Shown: positions 1-8,593 of the stretch, piece by piece
Layout: every line of letters begins with the position of its first letter
Numbering within the stretch: the stretch's first letter is position 1
Assembly (NCBI GenBank): GCA_945883335.1
Contig: CAMCXI010000004.1
Coordinates: 124,001-188,000, forward strand
Direction of reading: 5' to 3'
Source: Candidatus Methylopumilus universalis
Lineage (GTDB): Bacteria > Pseudomonadota > Gammaproteobacteria > Burkholderiales > Methylophilaceae
Length of the DNA stretch: 64,000 bases
Program-made: the position numbers and the translations under genes
The notes under the pieces: model-generated
The model's input: the letters and a program-made list of their open reading frames with translations, nothing else
The model's database searches: none
Told to the model about the DNA's origin: nothing

Positions 1-258
1 AATAAACCTGCTGAGACTGAGCAGGGGTCAGCAACCTTAGTTAAAAATGTGCAAACTGAAAAGCAGTTAATATCCCGGCGTGAAATTGAAGTATTGCGCT
101 GGGTCTATTCAGGAAAAACCAACCCAGAAATTGCTGACATCTTGGATGTGAGTGTGAATACCATTAAAAATCATGTCCACAACGCGATTGCTAAACTAGG
201 GGTTGAGAATAGGTTTCAAGCGGCCAACAAGGCCCAGGACATGGATTTGCTGACATAA
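1..258 (+). CDS. epsA: EpsA-like LuxR-type transcriptional regulator, 3' part only
   Basis: The frame is open from base 1 with no stop, so the gene begins outside the window and only about 85 C-terminal residues are present. These form a LuxR/FixJ-type helix-turn-helix: SRREIEVLRWVYSGKTNPEI, then a recognition helix around VSVNTIKNHV, then KLGVENRFQAANKA. This ending closely resembles EpsA, the LuxR-family regulator found with exosortase B and EPS loci in Methylobacillus-type bacteria, and the window holds the rest of that locus. The symbol is therefore context-supported, but the N-terminal domain that would confirm it is missing. A GTG at 49 is internal to the frame and is not needed as a start. 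Role inferred: transcriptional control of EPS genes. Confidence 0.7.
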   Translation, partial: NKPAETEQGSATLVKNVQTEKQLISRREIEVLRWVYSGKTNPEIADILDVSVNTIKNHVHNAIAKLGVENRFQAANKAQDMDLLT

Positions 259-373
259 ATAGTGGCTAGCTATTTTAAGGTCACGACGGTAACGCATCCT
301 TTCACTCTGCACTTAGTCGCTTGGTCATGTGCGTGGAATACATAGCATTGGCATAACCATATACCGCGCGCAT

Positions 374-1201
374 TTATGCCTCACGCACCTCTATTTCTAG
401 ATTTTCTGCACGCCAGATCATGTGTTTCTTGAATGCTTCAATAGCACGGTAGAGGTCGGTGTCAAGTTGGACCTGGTACTTACTTAAGAAATCAACGCTT
501 TTACCCTCAGGAATCAGCTTGGCAAGTTTCATCTGCTGTGCAATGTTGTAAGCTCTGTGGTTGATCTCATTATCTAGCAGATATTTTGATGTATATTTTT
601 TCGTTTTTTCTACCGATTCAATTATCTTTTCCGGCGATGCCATGAGCACGTCAACTGTAGTGTCGTAATCTTGCAAATCCTTCTTTAAGCGACCATAAAT
701 TTTCGGGATTTTATCAAGGACTCGTGCGAGGTTTGCGGGCAGGGCCTGGATGTCAAGCCCCTTAAATTCTGCGAGTAATTCTTTACAGTAAATGAAGGTT
801 TGCTCTTGCGCTTCAGAAATACTATTCGCATCTAAGCGCTGAGAAAGTGATAGGTCGAGGAGATCATTAATTTCTCGAATCATCATTTCTGGGCTTGTAG
901 ACATTGCTAACTTAGCCGCTTCAGCAATGCGCAATCTTTTTTGGCGCCAGATCGCCAAGATGATGCGCTCGACTAAGCTCGCAGCAATGGCATCTGCCGG
1001 TGGATAAACATCGGCAACACTTAAGCACAAGGCTTCAAATTCTTTGGCGTTTTCATGCGCGAGTAAAGGGCTGGCAGCAAAGATGCCGTGGGTGATCGCA
1101 TTTTGACTCACTTTTAGTTTTCCTGTGGTAGAGGTCGGGCCAGTAGAACGTTTTGCGTTTTGACGATTTGCTTTGATTTGGGCTTTGCTGGGGCTTGCCA
1201 T
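374..1201 (-). CDS. Conserved protein of unknown function with NRxNAxxSTGP N-terminus
   Basis: This 275-residue cytoplasmic protein has no signal peptide or membrane segment. Its N-terminus carries the motif ANRQNAKRSTGPTSTTGK followed by NAITHGIFA. A similar pattern (NRxNAxxSTGPxTxxGK..NAxxHGLxA) recurs in many uncharacterised bacterial proteins. The rest is mostly charged and probably helical, with a basic stretch near residues 85-100 (WRQKRLRIAEAAK). The gene is alone on the minus strand between the regulator and the pyrophosphorylase gene, so its neighbours say little about its job. A nucleic-acid-binding role would fit the basic N-terminus, but this is only a guess. The start is the ATG at 1201, preceded on the minus strand by a weak purine-rich AAAGGAG stretch. 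Confidence 0.75.
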   Translation of the reverse strand: MASPSKAQIKANRQNAKRSTGPTSTTGKLKVSQNAITHGIFAASPLLAHENAKEFEALCLSVADVYPPADAIAASLVERIILAIWRQKRLRIAEAAKLAMSTSPEMMIREINDLLDLSLSQRLDANSISEAQEQTFIYCKELLAEFKGLDIQALPANLARVLDKIPKIYGRLKKDLQDYDTTVDVLMASPEKIIESVEKTKKYTSKYLLDNEINHRAYNIAQQMKLAKLIPEGKSVDFLSKYQVQLDTDLYRAIEAFKKHMIWRAENLEIEVREA

Positions 1202-1564
1202 AGATGACTCCTTTAGTTGTTAGATGATGGCATCCATAAGATGGAGACAATCAAGGATATTTTAATAGTTATTTCAATAAAATCATTATCTTACTATAAT
1301 TTATGTGATTATTTTGGGCGATTTAGAAAAAACAAAGCCAATCCTTTGGGATTGCAGGTTGCTATTAGCTTTTAGCGGTTTTTTTTAATTTTTAGGGCTT
1401 GTTTAAAATACACGCATCGATTCAAGATAATCGCTGACATATATATTTGATTTGACTATCCAAGCCGAGTCAATTTATTCTTGGCTTCCTTCGTGGTGCC
1501 AAATGCAAATGGCTGTAGTCCATTGCTAGCCATTACTGATTCAATATTGAAGAGAACGATTGAT
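1202..1564. other. Intergenic region upstream of manC
   Basis: This stretch of about 360 bases is AT-rich and separates divergent genes, so it should hold promoters for both. It contains a perfect six-base inverted repeat (CAATCC/GGATTG, 1339-1354). It also contains a weak GCTA/TAGC hairpin at 1361-1376 followed by a run of eight T at 1379-1386, which could act as an attenuator or weak terminator for plus-strand transcripts. No open frame with coding character was seen in it. Confidence 0.4.
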
Positions 1565-3025
1565 ATGTCCAACATCGCTGAAGATTTAAAAGTCCAACCC
1601 GTCATTTTGTCTGGCGGATCAGGAACCAGGCTCTGGCCCATGTCGCGAGAAAAATATCCCAAGCAGTTGCTCCCTTTATTTGGCGAGGACTCCCTGTTGC
1701 AAGGCACGGTTCGCAGATTAGATGGCATCGCTGACTTAACATTGGCCCCAACCATGGTGGTCTGCAATGAAGAGTACCGCTTTGTGATTGCTGAGCAATT
1801 ACGCTTAATGGGTAAAGAGGGCGTGATTGTTTTAGAGCCAACGGGCAGAAATACCGCCCCTGCGCTGACCTTAGCCGCGCTTGAGGCGGATGGTGTAAAT
1901 GGGGATCCTGTGTTGTTAGTGATGCCTGCCGATCATATTATTCTGGATAATACCGCCTTTCAATCAGCCGTTTGCCAGGGCGCAAGTTTAGCGGCAGCGG
2001 GCATGATCGTTACCTTCGGTATTACCCCAGATTGCCCAGAAACTGGCTATGGATATATTCAAACGGGTAAGTCCTTGGCCCAATCAAGTGCTTTTGAGTT
2101 AACGCGTTTTGTGGAAAAGCCTAATCGCGAGACAGCGCAAACCTATGTGGATGACGGTAACTATTTATGGAATAGCGGCTTATTTATGGTGCGTGCCTCA
2201 GTGTGGTTATCTGCCATGGAAAATTGTCGACCAGATATTTTGGCCGCGTGTAAATCAGCCTGGCAAGGTGAACAATTAGATGGAAATTTCGTTCGCGTGG
2301 GTAAGGCTGAGTTTGCCGGTTGCCCTAGCGACTCGATTGACTATGCCGTGATGGAGCGTATCGCTGCGGGTCAAGCGAATTTACCCTCAGCAGCCGTGAT
2401 TCCTCTGGCGGCGGGTTGGTCTGATGTGGGTGCATGGGATTCCTTATGGCAAGCGTTAGATAAAGATAATGCCGGCAATGCGGTGCAAGGTGATGTGTTA
2501 TTAACCGACTGCAAAGATACATTAGCATTTTCTGCGAGCCGATTAGTGGCCTGCGTTGGGGTGAGTGATTTAGTCGTCGTAGAAACTGCAGATGCCCTGC
2601 TTGTTGCCCACAAGAGTAAAACGCAAGATGTGAAGAAAATTGTTGATCAGTTAAAACAGCAGGGCCGAGTAGAGGGATCCTTGCATCGTAAAGTCTATCG
2701 TCCGTGGGGTTGGTATGACAGCATTGATGCCGCAGATCGCTTTCAGGTCAAACGCATTATGGTCAAGCCCGGTGCCAAACTCTCATTGCAGCTGCACCAT
2801 CATCGGGCCGAACATTGGATCGTCGTGAAAGGCACAGCCAAGGTCACGCGTGACGAAACCAGCTACATCGTCACAGAGAATGAATCCACCTATATTCCGC
2901 TTGGCATCAAGCACAGGCTAGAAAATACCGGAAAAATCCCGCTAGAAATCATCGAGGTGCAATCTGGCAGCTATTTAGGGGAAGACGATATTGAGCGTTT
3001 TGATGACTCCTATGGACGAGCATAA
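1565..3025 (+). CDS. manC: Mannose-1-phosphate guanylyltransferase / mannose-6-phosphate isomerase
   Basis: This is a two-domain enzyme of 486 residues, the usual length for the ManC/AlgA/CpsB family. The N-terminal nucleotidyltransferase domain shows the signature VILSGGSGTRLWPMSREKYPKQ near residues 11-32, GRNTAP near 95 and FVEKP near 185. The C-terminal cupin domain (about 370-480) has KPGAKLSLQLHHHRAEHW, as in type II phosphomannose isomerases. It makes GDP-mannose from mannose-1-phosphate and GTP, and usually also interconverts fructose-6-P and mannose-6-P. The product is the precursor used by Gmd and Fcl further on in the window. The frame is open back to a TTG or GTG near 1481, but the ATG at 1565 fits the family N-terminus best. 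Confidence 0.93.
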   Translation: MSNIAEDLKVQPVILSGGSGTRLWPMSREKYPKQLLPLFGEDSLLQGTVRRLDGIADLTLAPTMVVCNEEYRFVIAEQLRLMGKEGVIVLEPTGRNTAPALTLAALEADGVNGDPVLLVMPADHIILDNTAFQSAVCQGASLAAAGMIVTFGITPDCPETGYGYIQTGKSLAQSSAFELTRFVEKPNRETAQTYVDDGNYLWNSGLFMVRASVWLSAMENCRPDILAACKSAWQGEQLDGNFVRVGKAEFAGCPSDSIDYAVMERIAAGQANLPSAAVIPLAAGWSDVGAWDSLWQALDKDNAGNAVQGDVLLTDCKDTLAFSASRLVACVGVSDLVVVETADALLVAHKSKTQDVKKIVDQLKQQGRVEGSLHRKVYRPWGWYDSIDAADRFQVKRIMVKPGAKLSLQLHHHRAEHWIVVKGTAKVTRDETSYIVTENESTYIPLGIKHRLENTGKIPLEIIEVQSGSYLGEDDIERFDDSYGRA

Positions 3026-3052
3026 GGTCGATACCGATTTTAAAAAAATGAT

Positions 3053-4180
3053 ATGGAAACAAACCAAATGACACAGCAACTAAAAGGCATGATTCTTGCC
3101 GCTGGACAAGGCACGCGGGTGCGTCCACTGACCAAAGACATGCCTAAGCCCATGATTCCTATTTTAGGTAAGCCCGTGATGGAGTACCTAATCGAACATT
3201 TAGCGCGTCATGGCGTGCATGAAATCATGGTCAACGTCGCGCACTCTTACCGAAAAATTGAGCACTATTTTAGTAATGGTAGTCGCTGGGGTGTGGATAT
3301 CGGCTACTCCTTCGAAGGCGTTTACGACCATGGCGAGATTAAGCCATCCCCTTTGGGTTCCGCTGGGGGCATGCGCCGCATTCAAGATTTTGGTGGGTTT
3401 TTTGACCAAACAACGATTGTATTGTGTGGTGACGCGTTGATTGACTTGGATATTGGCGCAGCGCTAAAAGAGCATAAAGCCAAAAAGGCCATGGTGAGTA
3501 TTGTGACCATGGCGGTGCCTGAGAGCGAGGTCGTGAACTATGGCGTTGTGGAGACCGATGAGGAAGGGCGCGTGCTATCTTTTCAGGAAAAGCCTAAGCC
3601 AGAAGCAGCCCGCTCCAACTTAGCCAGCACAGGCATTTATTTCTTTGAGCCAGAAGCGATTGCGCTCATTCCACCTGGTGTGGTGTTTGATATTGGCAGT
3701 CAATTATTTCCATTGCTGGTCGAAAAAGGCCTGCCTTTTTACGCGCAAAATCGCAGTTATAACTGGATAGACATTGGCAGGATTTCTGACTACTGGGAAG
3801 TGTTACAACGCGTTTTACGCGGCGAAATTAGTTTTATGAAAATCCCAGGTAAGGAAGTCAAGCCTGGGGTTTGGGTGGGCTTAAATACCGCGGTCGATTG
3901 GGATAACGTCAAAATTGAAGGCCCAGTGTATATTGCCTCAGGCGCCCGTATTGATGCAGGTGCTGAGATCGTTGGCCCATGCTGGATTTCACATGGTTCG
4001 CATATTCGTAAAAATGCTAAAGTGATCCGGTCAGTATTGTTTGATTACACGCGCATTAGTGAAGGAGAGACTTTTTATGAAATGATTGTGTCGCCTAACT
4101 ACTGCGTGGATCGCAGCGGAAGAACCTACTACATCGGCGATGATGACTGTATTTTGCGCTGGGGTGATGCGCGTTCATAA
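3053..4180 (+). CDS. NDP-sugar pyrophosphorylase (GMPP-like) with left-handed beta-helix tail
   Basis: This is a 375-residue nucleotidyltransferase. Near the start it has the sugar-nucleotidyltransferase signature MILAAGQGTRVRPLTKDMPK, with GxGTRxRP and the downstream lysine. Further on come LCGDALIDLD (metal-binding Asp) and VSFQEKP-like elements. The last 110 residues contain hexapeptide-like turns (VKIEGPVYIASGARIDAGAE), typical of eukaryotic-type GMPP and GlmU-like enzymes. Substrate is most likely mannose-1-phosphate or glucose-1-phosphate and cannot be fixed from sequence alone. It lies 27 bases after manC and is probably co-transcribed. This gives the locus two pyrophosphorylases, which suggests two activated sugars or redundancy. 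A second in-frame ATG at 3068 could be the true start. Confidence 0.85.
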   Translation: METNQMTQQLKGMILAAGQGTRVRPLTKDMPKPMIPILGKPVMEYLIEHLARHGVHEIMVNVAHSYRKIEHYFSNGSRWGVDIGYSFEGVYDHGEIKPSPLGSAGGMRRIQDFGGFFDQTTIVLCGDALIDLDIGAALKEHKAKKAMVSIVTMAVPESEVVNYGVVETDEEGRVLSFQEKPKPEAARSNLASTGIYFFEPEAIALIPPGVVFDIGSQLFPLLVEKGLPFYAQNRSYNWIDIGRISDYWEVLQRVLRGEISFMKIPGKEVKPGVWVGLNTAVDWDNVKIEGPVYIASGARIDAGAEIVGPCWISHGSHIRKNAKVIRSVLFDYTRISEGETFYEMIVSPNYCVDRSGRTYYIGDDDCILRWGDARS

Positions 4181-4248
4181 TTGGCGCGATATCTTTTAGC
4201 GCAATCTAGCCAGGTTTTTGCGAAGATAGGACAGGTAACTAGTTAAAA

Positions 4249-4293
4249 ATGTCATTTAATTGAAACAAAACTGTCAAATTCTTCAGATAAAAT
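4249..4293 (+). promoter_or_regulatory. Candidate PhoB-binding site and -10 box ahead of the secretion operon
   Basis: Three seven-base units occur at 11-base spacing: ATGTCAT (4249), TTGAAAC (4260) and CTGTCAA (4271). The first and third each match the Pho-box repeat CTGTCAT at six of seven positions; the middle one is poor. Exactly ten bases after the last unit stands TAAAAT (4288-4293), a good -10 hexamer, with no proper -35. That is the classical layout of PhoB-activated promoters. It lies 49 bases before the gspG start. The site is inferred from pattern only. Confidence 0.4.
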
Positions 4294-4341
4294 CATTAAT
4301 CCTGTAATAAAGCCGATTTTGCTGTGCTGAAGGGCAATCTA

Positions 4342-4794
4342 ATGACTAATCCATTGAGTAACAGACCATTAAGCAATAAACGATCAAATTTAAGCCAACG
4401 CGGTTTTACTTTGCTGGAGCTATTGGTGGTCATGGTCATTATCGGCCTGCTCGTTGGTTATGTTGGCCCTAAATATTTCGCGCAAATCGGCAAGTCGGAA
4501 GTGAAGGCTGCGCGAGCGCAAATCGACGCCTTAGAAAAATCCTTAGACCAGTATCGTTTAGATACCGGTCACTATCCTGCTACCGAGCAAGGCTTGGCGG
4601 CGCTGATGGTGAAGCCAGCTAGCGAAGCACGTTGGTCAGGTCCTTATCTTAAGAAAAATGTGCCAGCAGACCCTTGGGGCAACCCTTACCAATACAAATC
4701 CCCTGGCGAACACGGCGAATACGATTTATCTTCATTGGGTAAAGACGGTCAACCCGGCGGGGTAGATGAGATGGCGGACATTGTCAGCTGGTAG
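4342..4794 (+). CDS. gspG: Type II secretion major pseudopilin GspG-like
   Basis: A 150-residue pseudopilin. A short basic leader ends at QRG, and the mature part begins FTLLELLVVMVIIGLLVGYV, with the prepilin peptidase site between G and F and Glu at mature position 5. The C-terminus (DPWGNPYQYKSPGEHGEYD then SLGKDGQPGG) is diagnostic of the GspG family, including its calcium-binding loop. It should form the main shaft of the secretion pseudopilus. The ATG at 4342 is chosen over the GTG at 4324 because AAGGG sits eight bases before it. It is the first gene of an operon running to 14136; the next gene starts two bases after its stop. No prepilin peptidase gene is present in the window. Confidence 0.92.
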   Translation: MTNPLSNRPLSNKRSNLSQRGFTLLELLVVMVIIGLLVGYVGPKYFAQIGKSEVKAARAQIDALEKSLDQYRLDTGHYPATEQGLAALMVKPASEARWSGPYLKKNVPADPWGNPYQYKSPGEHGEYDLSSLGKDGQPGGVDEMADIVSW

Positions 4795-4796
4795 TT

Positions 4797-5984
4797 ATGC
4801 TTTATGACCTCAGTGTATTACGCGGCAAAGAATATTCATCGCTACGACTAGATGCCGTCAGCGAGCAGATGGCTATTGGCAGTGCCAAGTCTTTAGGTTA
4901 CACCGTATTTTCTGCTAAACCAGCGGGCAGTGGATGGCAAAAGCACTTCACCAAGCGTGAACGCTTCCCGATCATGCTGTTTAGTCAAGAAATGCTGGCT
5001 TTGTTAGAGGCTGGACTCAACTTGATGGAAGCCATTGAAGCGCTAGCGGAAAAAGAAACGCGTCCCGAAGTCAGGCAAACCCTCCAAGGCGTGCTCAGGC
5101 TGTTAAGTGAAGGTCAGCCATTATCCACCGCCATGCAGTCTTTTCCACAAGCGTTTCCGCCGTTGTATGTGGCAGCCTTGAGAGCGAGTGAAAAAACAGG
5201 CGGAATGGCTGATTCTCTCAAGCGTTATATCGCTTATCAAAGTCAAATCGATCAGGTGAAAAAGAAAGTCATCTCAGCCTCCATTTATCCTGCCATGTTG
5301 CTCTCGGTCGGCAGCTTGGTGGTACTGTTTTTAGTGGCGTATGTCGTGCCTAAATTTGCGCATATTTACGAAGACATGGGCAGTGACCTGCCATTTTTAT
5401 CCCAAGTATTGCTGTCACTAGGCACGTTTATTGAGCAACATGGCTTTAGCTTGATGATGTCCTTGCTAGGCTTAATAGCTGCAGCCGCCTATTTATTCAG
5501 TCTCAAATCGGTGCGTACCAAGTTAATGGAGATGGTATGGCAAATTCCAGCCATTGGTGAGCGTATGAAAATCTACCAGCTTTCACGTTTCTATCGCTCC
5601 CTGGGCATGCTGCTGATTGCCGGTATTCCGATTCTTAATGCGCTCAAGATGGTTTCAGGTCTGCTCGCCCCCGCATTAAGAGTGCGCATGCTGGCGGCTT
5701 CCGAACAAATTCGTCAAGGCCAAGCCATTTCCATGGCCATGGAGCTCAATGATCTTTCAACGCCTGTTGCGCTGCGAATGCTGAGGGTAGGAGAGCGAAG
5801 CGGCATGATGGGCGAAATGATGGAGCGTATTTCTAGTTTTTATGATGAAGAAACCGCGCGTTGGATTGATTGGTTTACCAAATTATTTGAGCCCTTGCTG
5901 ATGCTATTCATTGGCTTTGTGATTGGGTTTGTGGTGCTCATGCTGTATATGCCCATTTTTGATTTGGCGGGAAGCATCCAATGA
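4797..5984 (+). CDS. gspF: Inner-membrane platform protein, GspF/PilC family
   Basis: The protein is 395 residues, normal for GspF. It has two T2SSF repeats: cytoplasmic segments near 55-165 and 260-360, and three hydrophobic membrane spans near 167-187, 213-232 and 363-388. The conserved phrase LLEAGLNLMEAIEALA is visible in the first repeat and LLIAGIPILNALKMV in the second. It is the polytopic platform on which the ATPase drives pseudopilus assembly. It starts two bases after gspG, and its stop overlaps the gspE start by four bases (ATGA), so the two are translationally coupled. Confidence 0.93.
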   Translation: MLYDLSVLRGKEYSSLRLDAVSEQMAIGSAKSLGYTVFSAKPAGSGWQKHFTKRERFPIMLFSQEMLALLEAGLNLMEAIEALAEKETRPEVRQTLQGVLRLLSEGQPLSTAMQSFPQAFPPLYVAALRASEKTGGMADSLKRYIAYQSQIDQVKKKVISASIYPAMLLSVGSLVVLFLVAYVVPKFAHIYEDMGSDLPFLSQVLLSLGTFIEQHGFSLMMSLLGLIAAAAYLFSLKSVRTKLMEMVWQIPAIGERMKIYQLSRFYRSLGMLLIAGIPILNALKMVSGLLAPALRVRMLAASEQIRQGQAISMAMELNDLSTPVALRMLRVGERSGMMGEMMERISSFYDEETARWIDWFTKLFEPLLMLFIGFVIGFVVLMLYMPIFDLAGSIQ

Positions 5985-7693
5985 ACCAGCCGATCATCCA
6001 CCAAGCAGCGCCTAAGCTTATTAGCGCGGAGGCGATTCAACAGGCAAAACAAATTGCCCAGCAATCTCGTCGCCGTTTGATTGAGGTCTTAGCAGACCAA
6101 AGCGAGCTCTCGCAAGAAGCATTTCTTGCGGCATTAGGGGCGGCGTTTCAGTACGTGACCCTTGATAACAAAGCCTTACATGAACTTAGCACGGATTTTG
6201 ATGTGTTAGCGTTTGCTGAAGCCTATCAGCATGAATGTATTCCGCTTAGAAACCAGCAAGGCGAGTTGTTGGTGGCCATCGCCGACCCATTTGCGGAAGG
6301 CCTTGCTAATTGGCTCATGGAAAAGGTGCGCGAGCCATTTATGCTGCGCTTATCGCATTATGCTGACGTGTCTGCTTACTTATCGCGTTTTGAAGAAACG
6401 CTGAAAGCCATGGACAAAGTCATGGCAGGTGAGGAGGAATCAGGCCAGTCAGCCCTGCATCAAATTGAAGGGGTGGAGCAACTATCCTTAAGTAGTATTT
6501 CAGCGGATACCAGCCCGGTGATTCGCTTGGTGAATTCCACCTTGTACGATGCCATGAAAATTGGTGCGAGTGATATTCACCTAGAAACGACAGGTTTAGG
6601 CTTAGCGCTTAAATATCGAATCGACGGCGTGCTAGATACCGTCGGTGCAATTCAAGGCGCCGAAATGGCCGAGCAAGTGATTTCGCGGATTAAAGTGATG
6701 GCGGAACTTGATATTGCGGAACGCAGAATCCCGCAAGATGGACGTTTTAAAGTCAATATCCAAAATCGCGAAGTGGATTTGCGGGTGTCGATTATGCCGA
6801 GCGTTTATGGCGAAGATGCTGTCTTACGTATTTTGGATCGCAAGGCCTTGACCGAGCAATCGAAGGGCTTGACGCTCGAACACATTGGGATAGATGAACT
6901 TACCCGCAATCAATTCCGCGCGCTAGCACAAGAGCCTTATGGCATGGTGCTCGTCACAGGCCCGACCGGTAGCGGTAAAACCACCACCTTGTATGCGGCG
7001 ATTTCAGAGGTTAATACGGGCAAAGACAAAATTATCACGATTGAAGATCCAGTTGAATACAATTTATCTGGCGTGCTGCAAATTCCTGTGAATGAGAAAA
7101 AAGGCCTCACCTTCGCGCGTGGTCTGCGTTCTATTTTGCGTCACGACCCTGATAAAATCATGGTGGGTGAAATTCGCGATTCAGAAACCGCGCAAATTGC
7201 CGTGCAAGCGGCGCTCACCGGTCACTTGGTTTTTACGACCGTCCACGCTAATAATGTGTTTGATGTGATTGGCCGCTTTATTAATATGGAAGTCGATACC
7301 TATAGCTTTGTCTCTGCACTCAATGGGATTTTAGCGCAGCGACTGGTGCGCTTAAACTGCACCCATTGTGCGGTGAGCTACCAGCCATCGGAGGAGCTGT
7401 TAGCAAAATCCGCAGTGAGTCAAGAAGCTGCAGCAGGCATGACTTTCTTAAAAGGCCAAGGCTGTGGTCAATGCCGCGGGACCGGTTATAAGGGGCGTAT
7501 GGCGGTGGCTGAGTTACTCATTTTAGATGACGAAATTCGCGAAATGATCGTGGCCCGTGACCCGATTCGGCAGCTCAAAGAAACCGCCCGCCGCAAAGGC
7601 TTGCGATTACTGCGTGAAACCGCGGTGGAAGCTGTCGCGAGTGGCAAGACAACTTTAGAAGAGATTAACCGTGTCACTTTTATTGCGCTTTAA
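5981..7693 (+). CDS. gspE: Secretion/pilus assembly ATPase, GspE/PilB/MshE family
   Basis: A 570-residue hexameric ATPase of the cytoplasmic face. An N-terminal MshEN-type region occupies roughly residues 20-150. The ATPase core follows, with Walker A GPTGSGKTT near 326-334, the Asp box ITIEDPVEY, Walker B IMVGEIRDSETA and the His box TGHLVFTTVHANN. A CxxC/CxxC zinc site lies near 460 and 494 (CTHC and CGQC), as in GspE and PilB. All catalytic elements are intact. MshEN domains in related ATPases can bind c-di-GMP, which is notable because a GGDEF protein is encoded at 37222; that link is inference. The next gene overlaps its 3' end by 23 bases. Confidence 0.93.
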   Translation: MNQPIIHQAAPKLISAEAIQQAKQIAQQSRRRLIEVLADQSELSQEAFLAALGAAFQYVTLDNKALHELSTDFDVLAFAEAYQHECIPLRNQQGELLVAIADPFAEGLANWLMEKVREPFMLRLSHYADVSAYLSRFEETLKAMDKVMAGEEESGQSALHQIEGVEQLSLSSISADTSPVIRLVNSTLYDAMKIGASDIHLETTGLGLALKYRIDGVLDTVGAIQGAEMAEQVISRIKVMAELDIAERRIPQDGRFKVNIQNREVDLRVSIMPSVYGEDAVLRILDRKALTEQSKGLTLEHIGIDELTRNQFRALAQEPYGMVLVTGPTGSGKTTTLYAAISEVNTGKDKIITIEDPVEYNLSGVLQIPVNEKKGLTFARGLRSILRHDPDKIMVGEIRDSETAQIAVQAALTGHLVFTTVHANNVFDVIGRFINMEVDTYSFVSALNGILAQRLVRLNCTHCAVSYQPSEELLAKSAVSQEAAAGMTFLKGQGCGQCRGTGYKGRMAVAELLILDDEIREMIVARDPIRQLKETARRKGLRLLRETAVEAVASGKTTLEEINRVTFIAL

Positions 7694-8591
7694 AAATCAG
7701 TTATTGACGCAGCAAGTTGCGAGCCTAGGCGCAGATGCTGTGGCCTTGCTGCGCCTAGAAAATGGCATGGTTAAACGGCTGCTCGATAAAACGCTTGCGC
7801 CAAATGCTCTCAATCATCAGGTTGCTCATGAGGTGCAGCCTTGGGCAAGCGCGATCATTGGCTTAGAAAACTTGCTATCAAATGCAAACGCTCACACAGA
7901 AAGCAAGCCGTCAGCGAATGGTTTGCCATTAACGCTGGTGTTATCTAATCAATTCGTCCGTTACCAAATTATTCCGGCCATGCCAGCCTTCAGTCCGGCT
8001 GACAAAGTGATGGCCGTTGCTACCCACTGTTTTAGAGAGAGCTATGGCGACAGCGTGGACAATTGGACAATACGCGTGAGTCCAATCCCGCATGGGGAAA
8101 GCCTTTTGATCAGTGCCATTGATACTGAACTTGTGACGGCCATCGAAGCGCTCTGCCAAAAATATCAGTGCAAGCTAAGCTCATTGCAGCCCTATTTAAT
8201 GAGCGGCTTTAATAGCATGCGTCGTCAGATAGGCGCTGGCGTGAGTGCTTTGGTGCAGGTGGAAGCTGGACGTTTAACGATTGCCTTAATGCGGGATGGC
8301 CACTGGCAAAATATCACGGCGATAAAAACGCTTAAAGATTGGTCGGGGGATTTAGCCGCGCTTATTTCACGCGAGATACTTTTATCTGGCCTGCAAACAA
8401 CTGGCTTGCAGAATACGCAGGCAAATATCTATTTTTCAGCGCTACCCTCACTTCAGGATGAAAAAATTAAGCAAGTCTTTAAGCAAAACAATCCCGCTTG
8501 GCAAGTGCTACCCGCCAATCACAAGGCCATTGTTGGTTATGTGCCTAGCCAAGATCAGCCCTATGCCATGGCATTAAGTGCGGTGTTTTAA
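7671..8591 (+). CDS. PilM/GspL-like cytoplasmic assembly protein
   Basis: A 306-residue protein with no membrane segment. Its position between the ATPase and the PilN/PilO-like genes, and a weakly recognisable actin-like fold pattern (VLSNQFVRYQIIPAMP), suggest the PilM or MshI/GspL cytoplasmic-domain role of linking the ATPase to the inner-membrane ring. The sequence is divergent and the ATP-binding motifs of classical PilM are not obvious. The GTG at 7671 is the only sensible start near the gspE stop and gives a 23-base overlap with gspE. The next gene begins two bases after its stop. Confidence 0.7.
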   Translation: MSLLLRFKNQLLTQQVASLGADAVALLRLENGMVKRLLDKTLAPNALNHQVAHEVQPWASAIIGLENLLSNANAHTESKPSANGLPLTLVLSNQFVRYQIIPAMPAFSPADKVMAVATHCFRESYGDSVDNWTIRVSPIPHGESLLISAIDTELVTAIEALCQKYQCKLSSLQPYLMSGFNSMRRQIGAGVSALVQVEAGRLTIALMRDGHWQNITAIKTLKDWSGDLAALISREILLSGLQTTGLQNTQANIYFSALPSLQDEKIKQVFKQNNPAWQVLPANHKAIVGYVPSQDQPYAMALSAVF

Positions 8592-8593
8592 TC

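Noticed and set aside
1053-1250. Minus-strand frame overlapping the start of the 374-1201 gene
   Set aside because: It lies in another phase over the better-supported gene and has no family features.
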